Below, piece after piece: positions 54,674 through 64,000 of a stretch of 64,000 bases of DNA. The notes beneath the pieces are model-generated. The model did no database searches. It saw nothing but the letters and a program-made list of their open reading frames with translations, and was not told the origin of the DNA. The stretch is taken from assembly GCF_037975245.1 (NCBI RefSeq), contig NC_092576.1:37734111-37798110 (forward strand), in the 5' to 3' direction. How positions within the stretch are numbered: position 1 is the stretch's first letter; each line of letters starts with the position of its first letter. The DNA is from Apostichopus japonicus (Eukaryota > Echinodermata > Holothuroidea > Aspidochirotida > Stichopodidae). Made by a program: the position numbers and the translations under genes.

Positions 54674-55372
54674 CTAAATATTTAGGGCATTGTTATTTTT
54701 GAAAATCAATTTTGCATCAGAGACTAAGCATTCTACCTTCAGCTGATGAATTTTAAACTTGGCCAAAGGAGATTCAGAATAAGTCCTCCTAAACAACTTC
54801 CACATTCTACGTTTTTGCCTAATTGCACATCTAACTTTCTTATTTATCAAGTGAGGCATGCTGCTTTTACGACGACGATTCTTCCTCGGAACATGAATTT
54901 CCATAATGACCTTTAATATATCAGCTAAAAAAATCTAAGATTGAAAATCACTCATACCTATGAACAAATTAATCCAATCTGTACCCTTTAGTAAAGTTTC
55001 AATTGCCTATGTATCTGATCTCGAAAAATCAGGGGCTTTTTCCTTGCTAACAGAGTTTACGACTTTTCAAGCAACATCAAAAGCTAGTATATCATGATCA
55101 CTAGTTACTAGTTTTCCTACAACCGTCAAATCAACAACATTGCATGGATCAGAACTCAATACAAGATCCAGGATGTTATCCCCCCCCTAGTAGGGAAAGT
55201 AACATGTTGATGTAAAGAGCAATCTTGCACAACATCTAGAAAGTTACTACCCTTCCTACTACTGGAACGAGCTATCCAATTAATGTCGCCCATTATAACA
55301 ACATCACCTTAGCAGCCTTTCTAATTGAATCACTCAGCAATATATCGTTATCATCGCTGCTGTTAGGAGAAC
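54674..55372 (-). pseudogene. CR1-like LINE ORF2, second half of the endonuclease and linker
   Basis: Minus strand near 55300 reads VVIMGDINWIARSSSRKGSN, containing the GDxNW catalytic block of the APE-type endonuclease. After a frameshift near a C-run (55180s) comes LVTSDHDILAFDV, with the terminal SDH block. Then a basic linker at 54904-54674 contains PRKNRRRKSSMPHLINKKVR. Several stops interrupt. This is the nicking endonuclease that primes target-site reverse transcription in LINEs. Confidence 0.75.
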
Positions 55373-55373
55373 G

Positions 55374-55757
55374 TTAAACATCACCAATAGTTATAATCTC
55401 CCTGGACCTCTTGGAGTTGTCTGTGGTCAACTCGCACCAGACATAATTTACAAAAACACCTTGCAATTGAGATTTCTCAACACTTACAATATCATCCCAA
55501 ACATACAGTAAAACAAATTCTGTGATACCAAAGACATCAGGTTTCAGATCCCCAAGAAGCACAGTAAATTCAGCTAACTTTTTACGAATACTTCTATTAT
55601 TGGTAAAGACAATCTTCAGCATATCTCTGAAACTATGTATCTTAGCATGCCTCCGGATAATGTTAGAACTATGACTATCACTTTCATTGCTATCAAAACA
55701 CCTATAATCGCCTCCCCTAGAAACATAATCCTTATCCAAATTTAGGCCTGCCCTCAT
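55374..55757 (-). pseudogene. CR1-like LINE ORF2, start and first half of the endonuclease
   Basis: ATG at 55757, just downstream of the ORF1 stop at 55773. About 50 residues in is LKIVFTNNRSIRKKLAEFTV and LKPDVFGITE, the first APE-type endonuclease block with its catalytic Glu. The sequence then jumps to VLLYVWDDIVSVEKSQLQ, so a segment after the Glu seems deleted. It continues as VWCELTTDNSKRSREIITIGDV before a stop. Confidence 0.8.
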
Positions 55758-55772
55758 CGCCCCCCCCCCAAT

Positions 55773-56150
55773 TTAGTTTAAACATAGCTGTTCAACAGAG
55801 TAATTCACCATCCTACCAAACAACGAGGCCCCAGTATTAGCTAAGTGCAACCCATCATTGACGAACAAATTCCTTCTACCCTGGAAACAAGATCACATGT
55901 TTACAAATGTGAAGCCGAAGTCAGAACACAGTCTATGCAATAAACCATGCAAAGTTACAATTTTATCTGACTGAACCTTGTTGTCAAATCTTGGCAATAA
56001 ACTACAGATGAAAAATTAAGCACGAGTTGATGCTAGTCGACACATCAACTCGTGATATCTTGACTGAATTAAGTTGTGCGACTCCTTCTGCACATTATTG
56101 GTACCTACCTGGACCACAACCACCTCCTCATTTGACACAATTTTATTTAC
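55773..56150 (-). pseudogene. CR1-like LINE ORF1, C-terminal esterase (SGNH-like) domain
   Basis: Minus strand, one frame with two internal stops. It reads VVVVQVGTNNVQKESHNLI (the GTN block), SRYHELMCRLASTRA, a stop, SLLPRFDNKVQSDK, FGFTFVNM, a stop, then GRRNLFVNDGLHLANTGASL (the DGLHL block) and ends VEQLCLN with TAA at 55773-55775. This is the SGNH/GDSL-type esterase domain that CR1 ORF1 proteins carry. The N-terminal zinc-finger part is missing through 5' truncation. Confidence 0.78.
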
Positions 56151-56329
56151 CCTTTTACTGACTTTTTACACCTTAATTGCTAGGTTTATGGTTAAATGTA
56201 CCTCATAACTCAAAGCAAGCCTTACTGCATATGACAACATTTGTCAGTGTGAAACAAATAATGTAGCTTTGGATTAGTTAGAATTGCGGTTGTTAAATCC
56301 TTGTATATTACTAACTAGTTTAGGAAAGT

Positions 56330-59300
56330 TTACAGCAATCATACTATATATTTATCTATTTGTCGTTTCGCCAATGAATATGTAAAGTCAGTCAAATGAA
56401 AGGAACATGTTTTAAATATGTGTTAACATCCAATCATTCAGAGTCGTAAGCCATTAAGTTATTTACTCTACATTTACATAATATAATTAACCACGGTCAG
56501 GGAGTAGCACATTCTATAGTTTAACTTTATGATTGGCTGTAAACGATAGGATCCATGCGTAAAGGGCTACCATGAACACATTTACATTTTACAATGAGCG
56601 TTGCTTCATACCGCGTTAGCTTTTAGCATATAATTTTACTCTCAATTGTACCGCTGTTGTAAACATGCAATCCTGACCGTTAGTCAAATGAAAGGTCATT
56701 ATTTATCAGGTATATTGTACTCTGCATCCAAGGGTAATATGCTGCGTGTGATATTCTGTAATAAACTTATAAGTAACGTTCCTTGTGATTCGTTTTTGCC
56801 ATCTGTGTGATACATTGATCAGTACAATTCCCCCTTATATCATTGTAGCTCTCTGCTATGTAGTCACACAATAGTATTTTGCAAGGTCGACAATAAGCTA
56901 CCGGCATATGTCATATAATCGTCTAGACTACCATTTGCAGAGAAGTTATTTAATATTAGTTGTACTTTCCAATCCCCTTGTAAGTTCCATTAATGAGTCA
57001 GACAAATAGTTATAATCTGTTTCGCATAAATCCACATAATTTTTCATCATGTCTTTTCGTATTTACTATCTTTGAAATGTCCATAGAGGCAGTGGAGTAG
57101 ACAATACGCAACCAGTGTCACCAAGCTTCAATAAACTGTTGAATAAAAGCGCCGACAAATAACGACGAATATCAAATGTGGCAATTTGACGCACTTAAGT
57201 CGTTTTCAGGAGAAACGAAGAATGAATTCGATGCTTACAAATACTGTACAGCCAGTACCGTGTTACACAGTTCTAACGCTGAGCAACTCACGCCCCTCCA
57301 ACTTTTGACCTGTATTTCGCAATAGGCTGTTGTAAAAACTAAGAGCAGGTTTATGCGACAGTTTTCCCGTTCATTTTGTATTGCATCGCGCATGCGCTCA
57401 CTTTTAATTGCCATATTGTGTTCGTTTATATGTTACCTGTGCTGTTATGATACGGAGACTTTACTTGCTTTTGTCAGTCAATTACACAAAACAACAAAAC
57501 GTTCTAGGTGTATACACAGTTTAATTACAAAATTGAACATATTGCCAACGAAATTAACACAGATGAAGAACGAGAAATACATTTACGAGAGGATGTGAAT
57601 GACTCTTTCACACTGCATATGACTACTGTCAAGAACAATGATAAACACACTGTTATAGACTATGCTGTAAGGAACTATACCATGAACACTATATTAATGA
57701 CGTGAGAACTGTCACGAATCATGAATAAGGACACTGCCCAAGAAACATGAGGACAAATTGCTATGGACACTGTTAGTAACGAAACATTACACATATCATG
57801 TATAGGCATACACACAGTAGTAGCTTCAATGTTTCCACATGAGTCTGATATCAAGAAACTTACCGATAGCGTGGAATTAATTTGTCTGTAATGGATGTTA
57901 ATTACGTCCCATAGGAGCAAGATAATATAACGTTCCTTAAAAATAAGACTGCACTATATAGCTGCATCCAACTGATTAAGTCGAATACTCTGCAACTACT
58001 GATGGGCACGGGCTGGTACAATAAAGATAGTTAATCTAGTGTATATACATGCAATCTTTCATATTTACTTAATCTCTTTACGATAGTTGATGGAGTTGCT
58101 GGCGCAATGTCCAATTATTTTCAAGTATCGTCTTGCGTTGACATTATTAATAAGCAACTTGTTGCTATACAATATGCTTCGAGATTCGATTTGTAAATAA
58201 TGATGTATTGCACGCTATCTTGATAGGCTGGTAAAGTGTTAAAGGTCAATCATATAACAAAGCTCAGTATGTAATGTTATAACAGTAACTGAGTTCACAT
58301 ATTCTGAAAGTCATTTACAAAACGTTTTTTAATATTAAACAAACAAAGATCAACACACCAAAACAATCAAGTCACGACCGGTTTCTTCCTTTTGTGACTC
58401 ATTAAAAGAAGGTGGGAATTGAACGCTGGACTTCACATGTCACAGACAGAATTCAGCACCACGCAACCACCGTGATTCTACTGGTGCTTAGCATAGCTGC
58501 CATTGAGAGCGTATTACGTCTTTGTTTCACAATTTCTTAGATTGTGTTGTATATGGGCGTAGAGTCACTGTCACGGGGTCTAATTCCAGTAACATTTTAG
58601 TAATATCTTTCAGAACAGTAACTACAGGTTTACACATATAACACTTTCAAATCTTGCGACAATTTTGGGACAATAATACTCTCATGAAATAAAGAGATAA
58701 AGCATAATAGCTGAAAGTGTAACATTCAGTAGAGTACTAATCTACTAATATATATTTTATGAATCTAAGTAATATGTAGACAGTCATAGTCATAATACAA
58801 AGTTCATTGTTTCATATACCTACGTCTGAGTGTCTCTTACCAGTGATTTTAGAATATACATTTACATTTAATGGTAAACGTCATCGGGAGAACATTTTTT
58901 TAAATGACAATGTGCATTGGCCAGCTGAGTGAGACCTTACATTTACAAAGTTGTTTTGAGAATATTTAAATATGCAATTGTCATTAACCGAAGTGAGTGA
59001 AATAAAATAAAATTAATAAAACTTTTCATCATGGTCATGTTCGATTCTCTACGAAGATAAGTTGTAAGAAGGTCACCAGGTGGGTGAGATGAATACTTAG
59101 TACTTAACACAATAAAACAATACCGTATGTACACCGATACAATTTGGTAACGTTGAGTGTATCATAACCAAATCATGGGGTAACTAGCTAAGTGAATTTT
59201 CATATGATTAACTATTTCTTGTATATTGAGGAAAATCACAGTGTGAAATTGTTTTTGGGAGCGATAGCTTAAGCGTACTGCTAAGAATAAATGTTACATG

Positions 59301-59406
59301 AATCCCAAAAGTATAGGTTATTACGGTAATATTGGGTTGAGCATGTTGGGAATGTTTTCCAACAAAGGACTGTCGAAGACCTTTGGTATAACGTATCGTT
59401 AATTGT
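56330..59406 (+). repeat. Dispersed duplicated block, copy B (left part)
   Basis: Collinear with 2330-5250. Anchors: GGAACATGTTTTAAATATG (A has GAACATGTTTTAGATATC), GTAACGTTCCTTGTGATTCG near 56771, AACTTACCGATAGCGTGGAATT near 57857, CATAGTCATAATACAAAGT near 58786 and GACCTTACATTTACAAAG near 58931. Open frames such as 57353-57598 start with a plausible hydrophobic leader, but the matching stretch of copy A is interrupted by a stop, so I do not call a gene. A tRNA-like B box (GCGTTCAATTCCC on minus, about 58416-58428) lies inside and is degraded in copy A. Confidence 0.72.
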
Positions 59407-61082
59407 CGTGATATATGGTTGTGGTCATAACAACTCCTGATTATTGTGATATTAAGCTTGAAAGGGGCGGGGTTGGGGAGTTCCATCATGAGGAATGGAC
59501 TAATAGGTGTAGTGTAAACAGTTCCGACTGAACAAATCAGCCCCAACCTCTCTCGTTGGAGGTGGGAGTTTTCCCCCTACCACCTCTTTTTTTTTGCGCA
59601 CGTTACTACTTAGAATTACATGTGTTGCATACGTGTAATCAAGCCAAGCCGATAATAGCGGGATTAGCTATTAGAGAGGCCTTTACAGCTCTGTTAGGCT
59701 ATGTTATTATCTACAAATCAAGGTTCATATTTAAATTTTGATATTGATTGAAGTTATATATAACTAGGTAAACACACTAAGACGAGTTAGCGACGTACTT
59801 TAAACAGTAAAATGAAACTAAGCGATTAACATGCTAGAGTCAGAGTGCCCTTATTGGTAGCATATACTGTAAGGTTTTGTGTGTTAAAAAATTGAAAACA
59901 ATACAATGTTCACAAACATTTACTCCAGTTGAACATACTAAAGACTATAATGTTATGTATAGAAACGTTAATCAACGGCGGGTTATTTCAGTTATTCAGT
60001 GGGTAATATTACTGTCTTGCTGTTCGTACATTTGGTGACTTGACCAAGTTACATTTTTATAAAACATTTTACATTAAGCAGACATTTGTTTTAACATTTA
60101 CTCAAGGAAAGTGTCTAAGTTGTGTTCTTTTTTTTTGGAGCGGAGAAAGGGGCTATGAAGTAGAGTGTAGTGACATGGTAGGGACATCTGAGAGGTGCTC
60201 CACACCAGACTAGATTCAATTCTACTTATATTTACCAGTAGCATTACATACTTCAATTGGGTAGGGAAAGATAAGCAGCTTAACTCACCATATCCCAGTA
60301 ATCACAAACTTAGATTTAGCAGGTGAGGGATTTGAGGGGTAAATCTGGGTCAGGGATCTAAGGGGCTGTTTCCCTCACTTTTGAGAACTTTTGTTGTTTT
60401 CAAAAAGACCCTAGATGTAGTGTGGTTCAATATTAAAGATTATTTCCCATTACTACTTGTGTTTGAAAATTTTGCCAGATTTAGTAAGCGACATACAAAG
60501 TAACATATGATCAATCTTTATGAAGGGCTGGACGTCGACCGTTGACACTCTCATAGATGGCAACCAGCTAACATCTTTCTACATATCAGTGTTTCTCTCA
60601 AAATTTAAATACAGCCAAACTGAATAATCTTAACCGACATAGGCCTGTCACATTTGTACGGGTAGTAGTATGTTAGTACCATAGTGCGTTATGGATTTAA
60701 ATAGGAATGGGTAGATCTGTTTTATTACCTGTGTAATGACATTACAAATCGTTATAAAAGTATCGCAGTTGTCAATATTGCTGTGGCATAGTCAACCAAA
60801 CGACCGACAAAATCTGATAAAACAGCAAACTCAAGATCTTTGAAAACTGAGGTGAGGGCATGTGCCCCTCTTGCCCAACCCCCCCCCCCCCACCTGTAAT
60901 CCCGCCACTGATAATGAATAAGGTTTATTCGCAAGGGTATCAAGGCTGAAACCGACGTTAATTGCATCCGATTTTCATCCATGGTTAGTGTTTTACTCTG
61001 AAGATGGTGTGAACTTATAATGCAGCTGAACGTGTATATGTTGCAAAATGAATAAATGTTTGTATTCATTCTTAATTAATGC
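59407..61082 (+). repeat. Tandem unit 1 within copy B
   Basis: It starts at GTCGTGATATATGGTTGTGG and is repeated from 61194. Shared blocks include CATGAGGAATGGACTAA, CTCTCGTTG, TCAAGCCAAGC, AACATCTGAGAGGTGCTC, TTTGAGAACTTTTGTTGTTTTC and TTGCATCCGATTTTCA. Unit 1 is about 200 bp longer than unit 2 because of indels. A G/C-run with GGCGGGAT, a transposon-end-like stretch, lies at 60880-60910. Its right end carries an endonuclease fragment. Confidence 0.8.
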
Positions 61083-61190
61083 AGGACATGAATAGTGCTA
61101 AGGTTTCTTTCCCAGGGTATGATGTGTATCGCCAGGACAGGAGGGATACTCATAATTGTATTTGTGGGGAAGTTTTCCTGTATGTTAGTT
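61083..61190 (+). pseudogene. LINE endonuclease fragment, truncated copy
   Basis: Reads VSFPGYDVYRQDRRDTHNCI and GEVFLYVS, matching YVVYRQDRRDTHNGIGDGVL and LYVRD of the copy at 62652-62915. It stops exactly where the second tandem unit begins (CTGTATGTTAG then TTGTCGTGAT), so the duplication breakpoint lies inside it. Comparable to the VYR.DR......GGV.LYVR block of CR1-type endonucleases. Confidence 0.7.
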
Positions 61191-62640
61191 GTCGTGATAT
61201 ACGGTTGTGGTCATAAAAACTCTTGATTTTTGTGTTATTAAGTTTGGAAATGGCCGGGTTGTGGAGTTACACCATGAGGAATGGACTAAAGGGTGTGCTT
61301 AACAAAGTCCCGACTAAAACAATTCTCCCCTACCCCCATATCTCGTTGGTAGTGAGAGTTTTCCCCTTACACCCCATTTGCGCTCACTACTACTCTGAAT
61401 GACACATGTTGCATACGTGTGATCAAGCCAAGCGATAATGGCGGGATAAGCTATTGAAGAGGCATTTACAACTATGTTAGTCTCGGGGTCTATATCTACA
61501 AATCTAAGTTCATATTTACACTTTGATTTTGATTGCAGTAATATATAACTAGGTAAACACATTCAGGCGAGTTGGACGCGTATTATAAGCAGTTCAATAA
61601 AACGAACATGATAAAGTCTAGTGCCCTTGTAGGTAGCATACACTGTAAGGCTATATGCGTTGAAAAATGGCAAACACTATAATATTCACAAACCTTTTCT
61701 CCAGTTGACCATACTTAAGACCATATTTACATTCTTCCTAAGAACATTTTACATAACGTAGTCATATTTAATAACGTTTACTCAAGGAAAGATTCTAAGT
61801 TATAATTCTTTTTTTTTGGGGGGGGGGATGGGGGCTGTGAGGTAATGGTAAATGGGAGTAGTAACTTGGCAGGAACATCTGAGAGGTGCTCAACGTCGGA
61901 CTAGATTCAAATTTTCTACTGCTTATCAGTAGCATTACGTACTTCAATTGGATAGGGGAAAGATAAACAACGTATCTTACCATGTCCCAATAAACACAAA
62001 TAAGATCATGAGCAGAACCGGGAGTTGTTGTTTAACCTGGATCTATGGGGCTGTTTCCTTCACTTTTGAGAACTTTTGTTGTTTTCAAAAAATATATAGA
62101 TGTAATGTGGTTCAATAATTAAGGGCTGAACGTCGCCTGTTGATACTCTTATAGATGGTTAACCGGTTAACAACTGTCTACAAATCAGTGTTTCTCTCAT
62201 AATTCAAATACAGCCAAAATGGATAATCTTAAAGGGCATTGGCCTATATGATGTTGTCATATAGGTACAGATAGTATTAAGCTAGCACCGTAGTGCGTTG
62301 TGGATTTAAATAGGAATCGATACAATGGGTCGATCTTTTTTAAAGCCTTTGTAAGTAAAATAAATAAGTATAAAAGTGTCACAGAGTTGTCCAAATTGGT
62401 GTCTTAACCAACCAAATTACCAACACAATCGAATTAAATTCAAGCTTAAAGTCTGCAAACAAGTGGGGTGCGGGCAACTGCCCTCTTTCACCCTGTAATC
62501 TCGCCATTTATTACCAAAACCAAAAATAATTGCATCCGATTTTCAGCCATGGTTAGTGGTTTTACTCTGAAGATGGTATGCACTTATTATGCAGCTGAAA
62601 GTTTGTTTATCTATTGCAAAATGTCTAAATATTTGTATTT
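61191..62640 (+). repeat. Tandem unit 2 within copy B
   Basis: Second copy of 59407-61082; see the blocks listed there. It also matches copy A at 5270-5840 around CTCTCGTTG and AAGCGATAATGGCGGGAT, so this part of the family is present three times in the window. Confidence 0.8.
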
Positions 62641-62651
62641 ATGCTTACTAA

Positions 62652-62915
62652 ATGCACGACATTAATAGTGATGAGGTTTCTTACCCATGGTATGTTGTGT
62701 ATCGCCAGGACAGGAGGGACACTCATAATGGTATTGGTGATGGAGTTTTACTGTATGTTAGGGATGGTAGTGTAAATGTTCAGAAGTCTCATTTGCAAAG
62801 TTTTTTGTTCAATTCTTCTGATGCGATTTGTACACGGACAACTCCAAGAGGTCCAGTAGTGTTATTAAACATTGGTGTTTTTTACCGGTCTCTTAACAGC
62901 GGAGAAGAGATTTGA
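62652..62915 (+). pseudogene. CR1-type LINE endonuclease fragment
   Basis: Plus-strand open stretch of 87 codons including YVVYRQDRRDTHNGIGDGVL then LYVRDGSVNVQKSHLQS and, near the end, PVVLLNIGVFYRSLNSGEE. This matches the middle of the APE-type endonuclease, from the basic YR.DR block through the VYRSPNS-like block. The catalytic Glu and the GDxN and SDH blocks are not present. It closes with TGA and lies at the right end of the tandem unit, so it seems to have been carried by the duplicated block. Confidence 0.7.
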
Positions 62916-64000
62916 AATGGAATTTATCTTTTATTTTAAGTATTAAAACAACTATCTAGTGACCTTCATTGACATATTACTTACTTTATTTTTGGGATCT
63001 TAAAAATGAAGGTAACAGATGAAAAACCTCTAGTTAAATTGTGAGTAGCTGTGGATGTAACATGACATGTAGAGAAACACCTAGCAAACCACTTGCCCAT
63101 TTAAAAAAAAACAAAAAAAACATATATGTTTCCCTTCAGATATGAACCATGACATTTTCATATTCGATAACAGAAGTTATAAAGAAAATGTACGATAACG
63201 AGATATGGATAATTGAAATATTATATAATTAAAGAAAAGGGTACTTTTAAAGTAATTTACAAGATAATTTTCATAATTTTCCCAACTATATCACAAACTA
63301 ATCAATATTACATGTTATGCATTTGTTAACAACATCATGTATAACATCACAACTGAAAACCGGGCCGAACCTTAGACTTTACCCTCACAAATTCATTTTA
63401 ACCCCTTAAACCCATGTTGTGACAATATAATTGTCCCCCTGGGGGAAAATATTTACACATTGTAATTACTTAAAATATGTTCATTTTGTCAATAGGGACC
63501 CAAGTATTGACAGATAGGTATTGAAATGAGGTTTTAATTGTTATATTTTTTTCTAATTAAGCTAATTAGATATGCAAATATGTAAATGAGGTTATGATAC
63601 AAACAATGTACTTTTTTTGCCCATTTGAAATTATTTTGATGAAATTTGCTGGACTTTTGATAGTTTGATGAGTTCAAGACATGTTATTTCATTAGTAAAA
63701 TATAATTTGATGTTTGAATGTGAGGAATATGACTGATTTTCCCCCTCCAAACAAACAAATGTATTCTGTAATACATTGGTAGCCACGCGTAACGGTAAGT
63801 CTATATATACCAATTGCGCTACATACACAATACATAGTACATACAGTGTGCAACTATGCGGCTTACCGTATCAGAATTTCAGAATTTCATCGTCAGAATC
63901 TTCTTCTCCAAAGGCTGGAGGTCTAACGCCTCTTAGAAGTATTTGGCCATGATAATATGTGCTAAATAGTTACCGTTTCAATTACGTGAGTGATTGAATT
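62916..64000. other. No gene recognised
   Basis: AT-rich sequence to the window edge. No open frame, repeat family or RNA gene that I can support. Confidence 0.4.

Larger units (their letters stand above)
52862..56165 (-). mobile_element. CR1-like LINE, near-complete ORF2 with the end of ORF1, decayed
   Basis: Minus-strand element running from the C-terminal half of ORF1 (56165) through ORF2 to a 3' tail of (TTTAG)n as read on plus, at 52863-52881. The order esterase-type ORF1, endonuclease, reverse transcriptase, short UTR and short tandem tail is the CR1 architecture. Several stops and frameshifts break both frames, so it is a fossil. 5' truncation falls near 56165. The coding remnants are listed separately. 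Confidence 0.88.

Noticed and set aside
58390-58460. tRNA-like stretch on minus inside copy B
   Set aside because: B-box-like GCGTTCAATTCCC is present but the A box and stems are poor, and copy A has lost it; too weak for a tRNA or SINE call.

Overview
This window looks like nuclear DNA of a marine invertebrate, most likely an echinoderm of sea-cucumber type. That assignment is inference. It rests on spliced genes with GT-AG introns, an AT-rich background, many decayed CR1/L2-, RTE- and Tx1-type LINE fragments, hAT and other inverted-repeat DNA transposons, long trinucleotide arrays, and an expanded-type NACHT receptor gene. I see no bacterial operons, rRNA, CRISPR array or intact tRNA gene.

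The one well-supported host gene lies on the minus strand and fills the middle of the window, from a start codon at 45840 down to a tentative stop at 17080. Exon 1 codes a lysine/arginine-rich N-terminus. Exon 2 (43115-44631) codes a complete NACHT ATPase with Walker A, Walker B and sensor-1 motifs. After it come small exons at 36005-36216, 33124-33200, 31571-31626, 31033-31152, 26720-26928 and 22290-22387, with less certain ones at 20072-20119, 18731-18756 and 17080-17143. The small exons fall into two copies of one four-exon module with intron phases 0-2-1-0. The second copy lacks a recognisable third exon. The product would be an intracellular NLR-type innate sensor with modular C-terminal repeats.

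Layout. 1-5850 holds a foldback element and copy A of a dispersed duplicated block. 5850-17000 is repeat-rich flank with an RTE LINE end, two minisatellites, a tRNA-derived relic and a decayed CR1/L2-like LINE. 17080-45840 is the NLR gene; its introns carry two large CAT/CAC arrays, a Tx1/L1-type LINE tail, local duplications, a transposon with a Myb/SANT-like remnant whose end abuts a splice donor, another LINE tail, a 22-bp minisatellite and a 2.2 kb hAT element with a perfect 8-bp target duplication. 46857-47971 is a candidate solo LTR. 52862-56165 is a CR1-like LINE on the minus strand with esterase-type ORF1, endonuclease and reverse transcriptase remnants. 56330-62915 is copy B of the dispersed block, whose right part is again tandemly duplicated together with a LINE endonuclease fragment.

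All coordinates, splice calls and translations were worked by eye. Exons 1-7 are the most secure because their phases join and the modules match each other.
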